A stretch of DNA of 64,000 nt from Polytrichum commune (GCA_950295325.1 OX485807.1:26075666-26139665), one strand, 5' to 3'; positions 20,131-34,055 are shown, counted from the stretch's first letter. The notes: generated by a model from the letters alone, not told the origin. Numbers and translations are program-made.

Positions 20131-22844
20131 CTCACCTCGCAAAGTCTTACCAACCAACCGATCTGCATCAACCAGGAAGCTAAGAAAACAATGTGTATTG
20201 GCCAATCATAGGGTCCTTCAAAACAGCACGTGGAATCGAAAGGAACAGCAGAGCCTGCGTTATACTATATCACGCGGTGGGCAAGTGACGTTATAGCAGC
20301 GTTTTACTATATATGGTGACACCTTGCCTAAAGTTCCACAACCTCCTCCCTCTCTCAAATTGCGCCACCACTCAAGGTCAGGGACCCCTCCACTAACTTA
20401 TTCTTCACAAACCCGCCGCCCATCAACGACCGGGAAGGACCGACCGCTTAGTAACAGATGAACTGGTTGAAGTTGAAGGCTTCAGGAAAATTACCGATCA
20501 ATTTAGAGGGATCTATAGAATATACCTCGAATCAAAAAAGAAAAAGCGAAAGATCACAACATACAACAGGTCGGACTTATCAGAAACACTAGGCTGTTGA
20601 CAAATTATACCCAAAAATCTCCCCATACACTGCCGCCCATAGCACCAATCTCCGCCTCCCTACTTGCTGCGAATGCACATTGTCGAGCCTCGCACCCTCC
20701 GCCACTAATTCTTCACAAATTTCAATTATGGCGGTGCAGATTGCTGTCGCAATCGCTCGACGAGAAGAAGCCGCTTAAGGTAAGTTGGGGATTTTAAACC
20801 GCCACCTTCAACACGGAGCATAGGTATACACTAATGTTGCATGTAACAAGGGTCTTAGGCGACACTTCTCACGCACCAATGTATGTCTTATTCGAATTCT
20901 GTATGCAAAAGTTATAAGGGTTCAAAGTTCCATTGGTATACGACCCAAAATCAACATGGGAACTTGATGTTTAACACTTAACTTCAGTGTGGTTTCATTA
21001 GATCATTTATTAAAAAAAACAAGCTTTCTAGAGCTCACTTTTTATTGTACTTACAAGTTGTTGCTGATGATTTTAAGATCATGTCAATGTGGTAGCCATA
21101 TTTAGTATTTTTCATGTCAGTTTAAAATCAATCAACGTCAAGAGACTATGATAAATATATGCAATAAAAATTATAATCCAAGCTTTTAGGATAGAATTAA
21201 GGATGGATACGCACTTTGAGGTAAGAAAAGGAGTCCGTAGAAAATTGGCAATTTTTCAATCAAAATAGCATTGAGTTTTTATGTATAGATGTATCACCAA
21301 AAGGGAAAACATGGGTCACTCTTGACTTCAAAAAAATTTATTGTGAATGACCATCATTCCAAATTGGAATGGGATCATCGCCATTACCAAGGAAATATCA
21401 TGAGAGACACAATGATACCTTCCTGGCATCTTCCTTTTGGATGGTTTTGCCTTCCAAGAGTAGTTCATGAGCCCAATACGGGCCTCTCATGAAATTAAGG
21501 GTTAAGATGATGGACATTATGAGAATGAATGTGTATTTATAGTGCAAAAATTTAGCGTGGTGGTTTTGGGAGGGGCTCGGGTGGGGCCCGGTTGGGTGTT
21601 GGCTCGAGCATCATGTACAATAGGACATGAGCATGAGGTAGTGCCTATAACCAAGTTTGGTAAGACCTGGCCATAAAGTCGTGGGACTATTTAAAAGGTT
21701 TCCAGGAATAATTTGGGAGTGGGGGCCATATGTTTTTCATTCTCATCTACATGCATGCCTCTCCATCAATAGTTGGATGATCTCAATTAGCACTTGCACT
21801 TTGTCGTTAAGTAACAATTACTTGGAGAGAAGTTTGGACATGAGCATTACTTAGCCCCTATAACCAAGTTCATGAGTCGTGCTCTTAAAGTTTTGGGACT
21901 ATTTCAAAAGGACATGTAGACCCCTATAATCAAGTTTTGAGGTTATTGTAGAGGTGGGGCCCATAAGCATTTGAGGTTGGTCCACCAAGTTGTCTCTCCA
22001 CCAATGGATTTTTACAACTATCAATTGCGTGAGTACAAACAATCTTAGCGTGCATTTGCACTCTGTTCTAATTGCAAGTCGTTGTTGTAGTTATTCAAAA
22101 CAAAGTGATAATCACACACACACACGTACATACATAGATAGATAGATAGATAGATGTGTACGAATGAAGTTTGTGAAAGTTATAAAGGATCTTCTGAATC
22201 CATAATAATTAAGGTTAAGGTTATCCTCTAAATTTGATGGTTATCATAGATGAAGTTGAGTAGATTGCCCCTTTAGTTAGCCTTAGGATAACCATCCAAA
22301 GAGCATTCATGAATATTCTAACCCCATTCCAAATAATTGGTAGAGGTAGTTTTAAAAAATAAAGATGGAATATAAACAACACCAAAAATGACGGGTATAC
22401 GGTAGTCAAGATAATCTTCATCAAATAACTTGGTTCCCCAACAAAGGTAAAGGTACGATTATTATTATTCTTTTTGCCATAGGCATTTAGGGTTACCCGT
22501 GGTTGTTAACTTTGGCAAAAAATCATGTATCATCCATTTAATCAACCATTTAATCCAATTAAGCACTCAACATTGGTTGTGACTAGAGCTTTTTACTCGC
22601 TCAACATAATGTTTATTGAGAGGTAGGATTTGGGTGTACATGGTAAATTTCACATTATGGTTCCACGACTCTTAGTTGGCCATTGCTTACAATTGTGACA
22701 TATCTGGCCATCATTCATCAAGCTAGCTAGTGTTCTTGCTATGTAATCATGTTTGTTTTTATTGATGACACCAAGAAATTTTTATTGTTTATTCTCCCTA
22801 GTCATAATCACTTTGCGCATATGTTGGGCATAGTAAGAGCGTTG

Positions 22845-23396
22845 CACGGGTAGGTCACTTAGTGCATTTTAAAAACGACGTGCGGCATAATATAGAGAGG
22901 ATTAAAATCATTTGAAATAAAATTTATAAAGGAATTCCAAATACTGAAGGGGCCATTAAATGTAGATAATCCCATTATAAGTAAGTTAGATGGACATAAA
23001 ATGTGGGCCATTATTTTTTTGTAAAATTAATATAGGGGCTGAAGATAAGGATCCTAGAAGGTATGTTTAGTATGTTTGCTATGGTCTCCTATGTGTTTTC
23101 TTCATAACTTTGTTTGCAATGATATTACTGTTTGCACCCTTCTTTGTTTCCATGGTTTCCCTTAACATGCATTAGGAAGTAGATTAGCTTTTATTACTTA
23201 AAAGGAATATAGAGTACAAAAATTGCAGTGACTTGGACAATATAAGTAATGGAAGGGTGCAAACAAATGGGCCATTTTTGAAATTTAAGTAATTATAGGG
23301 AGGCTTTAATTCAACCCTTGAAGGTAAATAGCCCCAAAACAAAAAAACCCCAGCCGCACGTGGTGCACAAAAATGCCTTAGAGTGACCTACCCGTG
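22845..23396. mobile_element. hAT-like non-autonomous TIR element
   Basis: 552 bp. Terminal inverted repeats begin CACGGGTAGGTCACT at both ends and remain alignable for about 45 bp (through GCATTTT and ACGTGCGGC). The 8-bp sequence GAGCGTTG stands directly on each side (22837-22844, 23397-23404). An exact 8-bp duplication is characteristic of hAT transposons. No transposase domain is visible in the interior. Confidence 0.8.
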
Positions 23397-24402
23397 GAGC
23401 GTTGGGGGGTATCTAAGGGGGTTCACCTAACTTGTTTTTTTTGCATGCTTCCCTATGATGCGTTTAGTTGAAGGCTTTGTAAAACTTTGAGGTTTAGGCA
23501 ATTTTACATTTGTATCAAAAGAGTTGGAGTTAACAAGGCCCATGGATGTTAGTAATCAACAAGTGTGTTGGGTGTTGGTCTTGGGGGGGACACTTGTGAA
23601 AAATGTAGGAACTACATGGAATATAATGTAGGGTCTAATATATATTAATTATGGCCAAAACTTGTAAAATCATTACATATATAGAGGTCCTCTAGATGTG
23701 TGAAACATTATAATTTTGTAACATAGCATATGACATAGCATCATAAAATTATCTAAGTTGTACATATAAAATACATTGGAAGAAGAGTCTAGATATGCAA
23801 AATCATATACCTTGCATTTCAATTATGGAGAATGGATTAATAACTATTGATTTTTGTGAAGAGTTGAGTGATGGATGGATTCACTCATCAAATCATCACC
23901 CCTAACGACTTTTAGATCATGATCATTATTCTATGCCTTTTTAAAAGCTTCACCCCAATAAACAATAGAAGGGGGGTAGTTGAATGGGCATTTGATTTAT
24001 CAAGGGTGGAAATCTGATATCAATTGGTCTTTATTTTGAATGAATAAATAAATGGCAAATTGATTAGTAAGGCCCCATAAATAAGAACTTTATTATACGC
24101 ATTAATTACTTTGAGGAATTGGGGTGTTTTCTTCTTACATATAGGTAACATAGGGTTCCATTTAATCAATCATATAACAATTTGGAATTAGCTACAATGA
24201 ATAATTACCAAAAAATACCATTATTTTTAAACTTAGCATGCTTTATAATCCAACATAATAGATAAATAGCCCCTCATAAAGTATTAGGTTATTGCAGGGG
24301 TATACTTATTCTAAATGGGAGTGGCCTTCCCAAGCTGTTGGTGTGGCTTTGTTTGGGGCAACAAAGTGCCAAACTTCTGTTGCAACTTATAGAAATTGCT
24401 TG

Positions 24403-24593
24403 TTAGATCATTGATCAAGCTGTCCCACATTTACCTTGTCCATTGTTCAAGTCACCATGGTTCTTGCTCACAAAACCTCCCTCTAGGATTAGAAATAATT
24501 AGATCATTGATCAAGCTGTCCCACATTTACCTTGTCCATTGTTCAAGTCACCATGGTTCTTGCTCACAAACCTCCCTCTAGGGTTAGAAATAA
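24403..24593. repeat. Recent 96-bp tandem duplication
   Basis: Two adjacent copies starting 'ttagatcattgatcaagc' (24403 and 24499) differ only by a missing A and a G/A change. The near identity shows a recent event. No coding sequence assigned. Confidence 0.95.
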
Positions 24594-25599
24594 GTACATT
24601 AGGCCATTGTAAGGTACGTGTTTGCCTATCAACAATCCAATAGCAAACCAAGTGAATCATCAACTCATCATCATTGAGGTCATTCTATAGAGGCATAAGC
24701 TTTATTATGTTTAGGCTCCCTCTCGTTTATAAATACATAAATCAAAATAACTCCCAACATTTTAGGTATATGTGTAAAATGACAATTCAACATGACCAAC
24801 TTGTCCTCAAATAATTCCCGAAATCAACGCACATGTTCATCAAGTCCAAGATTTTAACATCAACAAACAGTGTCAAGAATGCTAAAAATACTAGTAAAAT
24901 TCAGGCTCATCTACCTAAACTTTTGAATATTCCAAATGAGATGTCTAAACCTACAACCATGTGTCAAGAAATATATGATAGATAGATATGTTGGCCACCT
25001 TGAGTGTCAAGAGGTAAAATATTAGGCAAAAACCTACCTAATCTCACCTTCACAACAATACATTTAATCCAAAAAGGAGGTTGGAGGTCACTCAAGTTGC
25101 TCAATTTTCATACTCCAAAGATCTCAAGATAAGTTAATCATCAACATAAAAGTAAGATGAATGATGTCACCATTAAAATATGTTCTTGAGTACACTGAAC
25201 CACATGTGAGGAAGATGGCACTAAATTATGTATACATAAAAGCAACACTTCCAACAAAAAAATTTCTTTTGGTGGCCTTATAGAGGTACATAATAAAAGC
25301 TATAAATTCTTGCAACTCTACAAATGTGTGAGGAGTGCACATAAAACAAATGCACCCTACAAGATTTAGGCATTTCTTTGTCAAGAAGGGGGGTCCATTT
25401 CCACATGCGTTTGCAGTGTGGACCTACCCTACAACCCATGAGAACCTACATCTACAACCATTAGGTGTAACCAAACCTAGAAAAGATGGATTCCATTCAA
25501 AATAATACTGTGCATGATTGTAGAACAAAAATTAGATTTTAGACACACCTACCTTAGAGAAAGATGAGTTTGAAGCAACTAAGGCTAACTTTGAGAGAA

Positions 25600-25905
25600 A
25601 AAGAGATGTGCGTGTTATTCGGTTCATTTTTTGATGTTCTCCAACTTTTGCCAATTAGAGTTCAAACAACAAAAACTCTGTTGCATTAAAAAATCTATGA
25701 TGAAACATATGCAAAACCCGGATTGAAAATCGGACCTCCCATAATTTAGTTATGGTTATCGGAAGTGCATGTTTGTTGATTTCAAAATAGGATGCATAGC
25801 TCCTCCCAATCATGTTAACTATTAAGTGTAGAGTAGTTGTTAATAAATGAAGACATAGTCCAATCTCTTTTAAACATGTGTCTTTATGATGTTTGCTCTT
25901 AAGTG
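25600..25905 (-). repeat. Dispersed repeat family R, inverted copy
   Basis: The reverse complement aligns with 30225-30530 and 47085-47390: shared 'gagcaaacatcataaagaca', 'atgtttaaaagagattggac', the 'aacatgcacttccgataacc'-like block and 'aaaagttggagaac.t'. No coding sequence. Confidence 0.6.
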
Positions 25906-26326
25906 TTTTAGACCCTAGATTCTCTCAACGTTTTCTGGACTGAAAGAGGAGGTCCAAGGAGTTTCATGCATGTTTCAAACATAGGCTCTTAACCCTAATG
26001 AGCTCTTAACAGAAAAAGTCCTTCAAAGAGACACCAAACTCCTTGTTTGTAAGGACTCTGCAGATAACTCTATTGCATGTTATTCAATGAGTTATCACTG
26101 AGGTTGCAGAGAAAATTAGAGTCGCTCTCACACTTTGTGCACTTACATTTGAGAACAGTGGCAACCTAGGTTTCGATTGATGACACCACATAACATTACA
26201 GATGGAAGGTCAGATGAAATCTCAATACGACAAAGTCTGTAAAAAAGCTCTTCACTAAACCCTGCTTAAAGAAAAAATCCATGTTACAATTATAGTAGTA
26301 CCCATCCACAAATAACTAAAACTTGT

Positions 26327-29300
26327 TTACCTCTTGGAGACATATGCATAGTATTGAGCCATGGGTACCACAAAGGCAATAACAAGCAGACCGCCAACCA
26401 CAAGCGAAAACTGCCCTCTCTTCGATTCGGTTTCTTCTTTGGTCTTGAAATTGGATTCCCTCTTGCTGTCCTGAAACCTGGGGCCTCCTGTATCTTCCGC
26501 ACCATCTATGGCGGCCACTAGCCGCTTGGCAGTGCTGTAAATTGCTTCGTTATATTTCTCGTCTGTGGCTAAGACAGGCAAATTCTCTGCCGTGACAGCT
26601 TCCAGGATTTTGTCACCCACTGCTTGCGTGAAGCTTGGGCCACCAGTCACAGCTCCCTCCTTTTGAGTTGTCACTAGAAGAACAATTCCCTTGTTGTTTC
26701 CCTCCTCAAGGGTTGGGTACCATTTCTCTAGAACCTGCAAGCCAATGACATTAAACAATCAATCAATCACTATAAGGTATGTGAGCCTTATGTGGTCATT
26801 ATTCTTGATTAAACACCTATATTTGAATGGAACATGGTAGAACTTGTACTTATGAACGGACACCAAAAAGACGTGTCACAATCAGAATGAACTATGTGCT
26901 CAGAATGTAGACACTATTCTGAATACAATTGTGATGACCTCTGTTATTATATAAGGTAAAAAATTATCTTCACTTTACTCAAGGTGAGATATCAAAGGGA
27001 GAATGATATGAAATAGAGTATAATCCATGATGAGCTTAAGAACTTGAAAGCCCATTGGCTTGGGCTCACATTCAAAAGCTAAAACTCTTGATATTCCTAA
27101 GCGACCTCCATGAGGTAGCTTAGGATTTTGACCGAGAGCTTGTCATAGTTGTTCATTCCACATGCAATTCCAAAAGCAGAGCCATAGTATACATCTCTCT
27201 GGTATTTCCAACATTTCATATTAATGTGGGAATCGGCAATATAAAGACAAACATATCACCAAAAAACAATAGTGGATCAAGACAGAAAATCGTACTGTGT
27301 CGGCGAATTCGAATGAGTCGGCTTTGCTTGTAAGTTTCCTGAGAGTGATGACATTGATGTGGTAGCCCTTCCTCTCCTCCAAGTCCCGCAACAAGCGCTT
27401 CAAATCAGATCTGGTGACGCGGTTCAACACGTTTGCGTCATCCACCACATAGCTCTCAGTAGGGGGGCCATCACTGAGCACATTGAACTCACTGGCCTCA
27501 GAGATGGCGACTCCTGGGCCGAGGTTCAAGAGTGCAGACAGGGCCAGTGCACTCAACCCAGTCCCCACTGTGGATGCTGCTTGACTCAAAGCAGTGCCAA
27601 AATTGGGTCTCTCGGAAGATAAAGAGGCCTTCACTGCCAAACTTTGCACAGGTCGGGATGTCCACAGTCCGGTGGAGGCTGTGGGCATTGCTGAACCTGT
27701 GTTCCACAAAACCCACCCCCTAATCCCATAAGTTCTCCCTGGCCAATGTGGTATAAGACATTTGGAGGAACACTACCTCACACCACTACACTAAACATCT
27801 GATTTGCTGTGGCCCACACTGTTCATTATCGGCCCACATTAATTGTCTTGTAATCACTGGGTGGCAACTAGAAAGGGTGTCACATGACACTTAGTGCCAC
27901 GTGACAAGTTTAATTAACATGAAATACCAATTTTAATGCCACACAGATCAGATGTTTAGTGTACCTAGACACAGAGTAAACTTATGTGTTAAGCCTTTTG
28001 CCATCCTCGGATGTTTGCAAGGCCCAAATTGAAAGATATGCCCTTGTATGTATTGATGTTCAAACAACTTTCGATAAAGGTAAACGAGAAAACGAAAATC
28101 AAGAGAGAAATAATCCATAGCTTTTCGAGTTACATACTCAATACAAAGCAATCAAAAGGAAGTAGTCAAAAACTAGAATGAAATAGAAAAAAAATTACAC
28201 ATAGTGCACACATGTGATGATAGCCAAATGGTGGACATTTGACCAGGGGCCATCCACAACATCTCCATAGGTTGCGGAAAGACCCGAGGAAATTTTTTGT
28301 ATAGCATGTGTACTAAGACCTTGAATTCGACACAAGGAAACCAGGAGACATAAGACAAAATTCCTTGAAGTAGGAGAAACAAAAGCCAAAAGTCTAGTTT
28401 ATCTGAGGAAACACCCTATTCTGACAGACCTGAATTGAAATATCTTTATTGGACAGGTCTCTCGAGAAACTATGCCAATTGCACTTCACAAAGATTCGGG
28501 CTATCATACTGGCACATGGTCTTGCAAAAGCTTCTTGACAAAAACAATTACCATGTACAGTAATAAGGTATGCAGAAAGACAAGGAACCTCAAGACACAA
28601 CCCGCACGTTGATACCAGAAGACATTGGTTTTTGGATCCCCTCCGTACACAGAACTTAACCCATGTCAAACATACGCGTCAATCTCTCATCACATACTCT
28701 CCCTGTTGTCAATCATAGATTTCTTCCTACTGTGGAATTAATCCAGTGATTTAGTAGAAGTAATCGATACATTTCTGCCAACTACATAGTTGATGATGTG
28801 ACAATTCATGCAGACCACATAGACTAGAATAAATTTGTGACAGAAAAAAATCCAGACTAGAAACCTTCGATATATGCATGCACCTGCCTAGGACAGTGAA
28901 GTAAAGCGAAATTGAGCTTCCGAGCTCGAAGTGCGCACAATTCAAATGCCTGGTAGCATCCATAAAACCAAGCAGGTATTCAAATTGTGTCCAAGTCTTT
29001 AGTTGGAGATTAACCACAAGAGTAATCCTCGTGCAGAAGTAACCAACGTACTTAAGACTCCCTTCACAAAGTGTTAGAAAGCACACCACGCATTATGCTG
29101 GCGAAAATGTGATGTCTCCTGTTGAACAAGAATAGCGGGGACTAAGCTCCACCTCTTTCAGATGAGCAGGGTAAATGTACCCAATTCAACATCCGGTTCC
29201 ATTACAGAACAAATTCTTCCTCACATTACTATCACTTCACCCAACTCCACCTTCACTACTCACCTGCCAGATTTATAAGATGCCTCTCCGTAACACTCTC

Positions 29301-29759
29301 ACTGTCTCACTTGATAGCTATATTTTGTAATTAGCATTCTCTGCGGGTTAAGTGTGGTTCGGCCACATCAGATTCAAGAATGGACGTCATCAACTCTCAT
29401 CACATCCGATATCAAAAGAAAAATTGCGGAAATGGGCCTCCACAACTGACTCCAACAACCAATCCAGGGCTAACCCACCGAAGCATTTCCACAAACTCCA
29501 AAAACAAGACATGAGCCTAATTTGCTACAACAATCTCTCAAAAGGATGGAGAAGACATAAAATCTCCAAACACTCGCGCAAAAATTCCAAAATAAAGAAG
29601 CAGGTTAAGAAATCGGGTAATGCGTTTCGTACCCAAGAATGGCGATGCAAGGGAGGCAGTTGCTGTTGCCTTCTTGGCAGTTACTGGAGGCCCCGAAACA
29701 ACAGCGGAGGCCGATCCCAACATTGTGGAGCTCCCCATCGCTATCACCTCCCCCATCAT
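26327..29759 (-). CDS. TLP18.3: Thylakoid lumen 18.3 kDa protein (TPM domain)
   Basis: Three coding exons on the minus strand: 29759-29633, 27696-27296 and 26734-26327, all with GT-AG junctions and matching phase (312 codons with stop). TLP18.3 is a thylakoid lumen protein with a TPM_phosphatase domain, implicated in photosystem II repair and with acid phosphatase activity in Arabidopsis. Residues 1 to ~85 form a bipartite plastid/lumen targeting region ('MMGEVIAMGSSTM', Ser/Ala-rich, then 'LSALALSALLNLGPGVA' as the lumen signal). The TPM core follows: 'ESYVVDDANVLNRVTRSDL', 'ITLRKLTSKADSFEFAD', 'VLEKWYPTLEEGNNKGIVLL', 'LPVLATDEKYNEAIYSTA'. A single C-terminal membrane segment ('FSLVVGGLLVIAFVVPMAQY') and the near-invariant 'KRESNFKTKEETESKRGQ' precede the end. 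Either of two adjacent ATGs may start it. Intron 1 (1.9 kb) holds a MITE. Confidence 0.88.
27789..27961. mobile_element. MITE in TLP18.3 intron 1
   Basis: 173 bp, with inverted ends CACTAAACATCTGAT on each side, continuing to GTGTGGC/GCTGTGGC, and flanking TA (27787-27788, 27962-27963). It fits a Tc1/mariner-type MITE. It also holds a short internal inverted repeat around 'gtgtcacatgacactt'. Confidence 0.75.
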
Positions 29760-29959
29760 CTTTAGTCCACCCGCAATGCCCAAATTCAATTGCCGTCGAG
29801 ATCTTTCCAAGTTCTTCAGCAGCTTGCTTCAAGTGATGAGCTCCTTCTTCCCCAGCTTGAGGAGCGAGCGAAGGGCATCACGGACGGAGGGAGCTTCCCT
29901 TTGATTTTTGCAGGTCCAGTGAGGGTGTGGATAAGGGACGAGGGCCAATGGCAGGAGGC

Positions 29960-29965
29960 CACGTG
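29960..29965. promoter_or_regulatory. G-box (CACGTG) upstream of TLP18.3
   Basis: CACGTG lies 201 bp upstream of the TLP18.3 ATG. G-boxes are common in light-regulated plastid gene promoters. A palindrome, so strand is undefined; function is inferred only. Confidence 0.35.
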
Positions 29966-30164
29966 TGTAGCTCACATCCGGGCTTCTACACCACTAGGAC
30001 TCCCATTCCTCGCTTAGAACAACCACTTCCTGCACAAATTCATTGGTCCTTTTCCTTCAAAAGCTCTATCATTGAGTGTGTAAGTAAGTATCTTGTTTCC
30101 CCAAGCTTGCGTTTTCGATATATTCCAATCTACCTATATAAAGGGAGATGGGTCTTAAGTGGCT

Positions 30165-30530
30165 TGTTTGCTTAATCGGACCCCTATATACTTGATTGGT
30201 ATGTGGTTCGTTGAGGACCAAAGAGCAAACATCGTAAAGATCACATGTTTGAAAGGGATTCGACTACGTCGTCAAATATTAGTAAACTTCTCTACACTCA
30301 ATATTGAACACAATTTGGAGGACATGTGTCTACAATTAAAAAAACCAACAAACATGCACTTATGATAACCATAACTAAATCAAGGGAGTTGTTATTCCAA
30401 TCCGATTTTGGCAAATGTTTCGTCGTAGATTTGCAATGCAACATGAGTTTTGTTGTGTAAATCTAATCGGTAGAAGTTGGAGAACGTGAAAAACGAACCA
30501 ACTGACACCCACATACCTTATTGGCTTGGC
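30165..30530 (+). repeat. Dispersed repeat family R, long copy 1
   Basis: Aligns over about 365 bp with 47025-47390, starting 'cttaatcggaccc' and ending 'acacccacata'. No coding potential; the same family occurs inverted at 25600-25905. Confidence 0.7.
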
Positions 30531-32190
30531 CCGTAGAGAAGAGACTATGTATCCAGGTATGATTATTTAAGAAATTGTGTTTACAACTTATGTTGAAATT
30601 GCATAACTCATGGTACCACACACATTGATATAAAATTATGTAATTTGGAATAGAGTACAATAAGTTGTAAGCTTAAGAATAGTTCTTTATAATGTCAATA
30701 AACCCTATTTTTGAGGTGCATGCTAGGTTCCACTAGTGATCAACATGTTCATCATTATTGTCACCTCATGACACTTGACATTCAAGTGGGCTTACTCATA
30801 TCTTGGCATGGGTGTGTTCAATATGTTATGAGGTGTATACCTATCTTACACAATGGTTTACAAGTTGACTAAAAAGTATACACACATGACAATTGGCATT
30901 ATTATGCTCAAGAATATCTTCTTCTTGCATACGAAAATGTAAGCATGTGACACTCGCCATTAGTATGCTCAATGATGACGTCCCCTTGCATACTAAAACA
31001 CAAAATTATCATCTCAAGTATCCCAATGTGCTGCACCAAATGTCATAATGTATGTACTTTTTCACTTCAAAGAGTTATTTGTTTTGACAAATAGTATCAT
31101 GTTGACAATTAGCGGATGTGATACTTGGAGACCTCTAGGCATCCAATTTAGGTTGTTCGCCAATAGTGTGTGAGACACTAAATGCCATAAACGGTGTAGT
31201 ATTCTATTACAAAGTTGACTTCGTGTCTAGTTAAAGATTTACAGTATATCTTTTTTGCTGCTTTGAGCTAAATGCACACCAAACAAGAACACATGTGCAA
31301 GAAGCAAGGTAGCCCATTTGAAGGTCCCAAAAGTGGGGACCTCAATTTCAAATGATATCAACACTCGTGGCTGATTTCATAACATATAGGTATATCCTGC
31401 ACATGTCCATCACATGGGGAACTTATAAACATATCACGGGTTGCAACTTAGCTAAGCTTATCACCTGGGAATTCTTTTTGCATAAAGCACTTGGCAGTTT
31501 CAATGTGGTCTTTCGGGGCACTCTATTCCATGGAAATTACCAGCATTCATGTTTTTTGCAGTGGAATGCACCAATCATAATGCACTCCAAACAAAAGAAG
31601 TCCAGGACCACCTCTAGTATAGAGCCACTCCTAAATTAAATACCCACAACCTTCATACTGACATTATGTAAGCTTTTAGGGTGGGCTTTAAAAAAAGCCC
31701 TTAACCAGGATCCCAAGGGAACTTGAGGCTAAGCTGCCCAAGGTCAGAATACTGCTCAGATAGGTGACCTTCCTAAGACTAACTTAAACCTGAAGCAGCA
31801 CCATAATTCACGCCAGTGACAACATCGCAGTCATCTCTCTCTGCAAGCTCTTATCATGCAGAAACTATAGGCATTGGCAAACAAACATGAACAACCAAAT
31901 GGACAAGCAGAGAAACCTGCAATTCTGCAAGATCCAGAAGTTAATAGCTGGCAGAGATAGCACCGATAGAGATGCGTCTGCTGACCAGTTCAGCTGCCAT
32001 TGTTGGCTTCTTCATTATGTACATTCAAGTGAAGTTTATGGTTGTGCTTCAGAAGACGCTCACCCATCTAAACATCACAAAACCATGCAATTTCCGTAAC
32101 TGACTTGTCGTTTGTTTTATCTCACTAAAGAAACAACTCTATTCAAACTCAGTGAATGGTGCTGCAGATTCTGCACTCCATCAGCATAAC
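30530..32190. other. Intergenic region between TLP18.3 and the SDH7-like gene
   Basis: Holds a segment (30740-31200) whose parts match 11100-11320, partly inverted ('cctcatgaca', 'atcttggcatg', 'acactaaatgccataaacgg'). Otherwise nothing recognised. Confidence 0.4.
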
Positions 32191-34055
32191 CTATTCTGCA
32201 CTCTCGGTCGAAACCATCGTAGTGCTGGCCTCTTCAGCTTGAGCTGCATTGCGCTCCTGGACCTTGTATGCAATCTCATACACAGCACCTGCCAGGAAAC
32301 AGAGGAGGCATATCATGTTTCAACCTTGATGAAGTGGTATAACTTGAGGTATAACCAGCACAGGTTTTAAGGAGGTTTTGTTGATGACCAGATGTCTTAG
32401 AAATAACTGAAAAAAGACAGGTGCCAGGCACCTAAAACAGGGACTTTGGTTTCCCAGTGGAAATTAAATCAAATGACACACAATGTGGAGGCCATGTCCT
32501 TAACCCTCAAAGGACCAGGGGTGTATTCATACAGGATACATGACGACTTGTACAAAGCCCCAACTGAAATAATTTTTTTTTGTTGTTGTATGATACTGAA
32601 TCAATATTTAGCACAACCTATTAAAGTGAATTTAAAGCCATATGTGACAATGGTGATTAGATATACTTGGTAGGTATTTGAGTCTAAGTTAATTGTATGA
32701 GCTCAAGTCTACCTATAATACAATTCACATATACTTAAGTTACAATTGGAATAATACATATGATAAATGGGATAATTCCAAGTACAGTCACTTTTGGCAC
32801 TTTAGTTTGAAAGATCAAGAAGAATGCTTCAGACCCCTCCATACGACACCTTGAGGACCAGAATGGGCCTCTGGGACCTTTAAGGATTGATCTGAACAAG
32901 GTCTTTCACTAAATTTGCGACCCAGAAACCACACTCACTTCTTGAAACCCTATCAGATTTGAAACCATGTATTGTTCCCTTGCTCCATATGGAGTTTGCC
33001 TGGTAAGCAAAGACGCAACTTTTTTTAAATGTTCAGGAAGGTCCCTTATAAATGCACTAGAGACTGTACCTGCAGCAACAAGAATGACAAGGACGTCACC
33101 AAATCGTTTGATGGCTTGAACTTGGCTTTTCACCGAATGGTACTTGGCGAGGGCCGGATCCTTCTCGAGTAGCTGTAAAGGAACACAAAACACACACCAC
33201 AAGCTGATGAAACTCACATTTGGAAAGGAAACCCTACACCAACTGAAGGGCTCTCGAAAGGATCTAAATTCGATACAATTGCTGCCATCTTCTCCTAGAA
33301 TGTAACCTTGACCTATATGTATGTGGCTTTGGTAGGGAAATGAAAAATGATGCGATACCATGCTATATCAAATCGCAGTTGAACCATATTCACAAATAAA
33401 ACTCGCACGTAGTTGCAAACCCTATCAATGGATGCAACTGAGCTACAACCAACTAGAGAAAAGGCATACGCAGTAAGCAGAATATAACTTTGGCACCGAG
33501 AACATGTATTAAGCACATGCATCCAGAATTAAACCCTGATTCAGTGCACTCCGAATTTCGTGACCATCTCCTGTCAAGCAAGAGGGAGAAAAGAGGCACC
33601 TAGCGATCAGCTACAGGCAACTTGTCCAAGGAGGATTAAGGCAACTCGCCAAGCCAGATAGACTCTCCTTCAAAACCTACATGCCCAGAACCCCTACCTG
33701 CTCCATTACCTCAAACATCATCATCAGTTCCCATTTATTTTCCAGAATGGGGGTGATCCACACAGAGAAAACACCTTCTACAGCTATGAACATCAATTTC
33801 CGAGGACGATACAGCGATCTCCCTTTGTAGCTCCGTGTCGTAATTACACGGAGCTTGCAATTATTCGCCACAGAAGAAATCGCCAAAACGCAGAGACTAA
33901 AACGACAGGTACCGTCAGATATAGAAGAGGAACCAAACCTGTGCTTCCCGAGCGCCAGAATGACCAGCTAGGCTAGCCTTGCCGGTCGAGATGCCTCGGT
34001 TTCCCAAGGAGACATTGCCTGCCACGCGCCTCGCTAGCGTGCGCACCGCCTGCAT
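32191..34055 (-). CDS. SDH7: SDH7-like mitochondrial complex II small subunit
   Basis: Three coding exons, minus strand: 34055-33939, 33172-33070 and 32288-32191; GT-AG, phase consistent, 105 aa. Residues 1-25 (MQAVRTLARRV...) are Arg-rich, without acids, and look like a mitochondrial presequence. Then 'HSGAREAQLLEKDPALAKYHSVKSQ' (given here in part), 'AIKRFGDVLVILVAAGAVYEI' with one membrane segment, and an acidic/Ala-rich tail. Plant complex II carries extra small subunits SDH5-SDH8; SDH7 has the pattern GARE..LL..D.AL..(F/Y)..K..V..(L/I)KR.GDVL and a single membrane span, matching this protein. Recognition is from memory of the family. The open frame extends upstream of the ATG without another ATG. 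Nothing looks broken. Confidence 0.65.

Larger units (their letters stand above)
20300..26326. other. Gene-free interval
   Basis: No supported gene. Content: GC-richer repeat fragments at 20380-20780 (including a 'gatgaactggttgaag' copy shared with 2900-3020), a family M1 fragment (20830-20960), a CA/GATA microsatellite (22118-22155), the hAT-like element, a 96-bp tandem duplication and a family R copy (25600-25905). Much of the remainder is AT-rich unique-looking sequence in which I see no structure. Confidence 0.6.

Noticed and set aside
20733-20790. ATG-containing segment ending in a good splice donor ('aag/gtaagt')
   Set aside because: The ATG frame closes after about 16 codons, and no downstream exon with a matching phase or family resemblance was found.
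29790-30017. Plus-strand ORFs upstream of TLP18.3
   Set aside because: They overlap the TLP18.3 5' UTR/promoter, have no domain, and no exon chain can be built on that strand.
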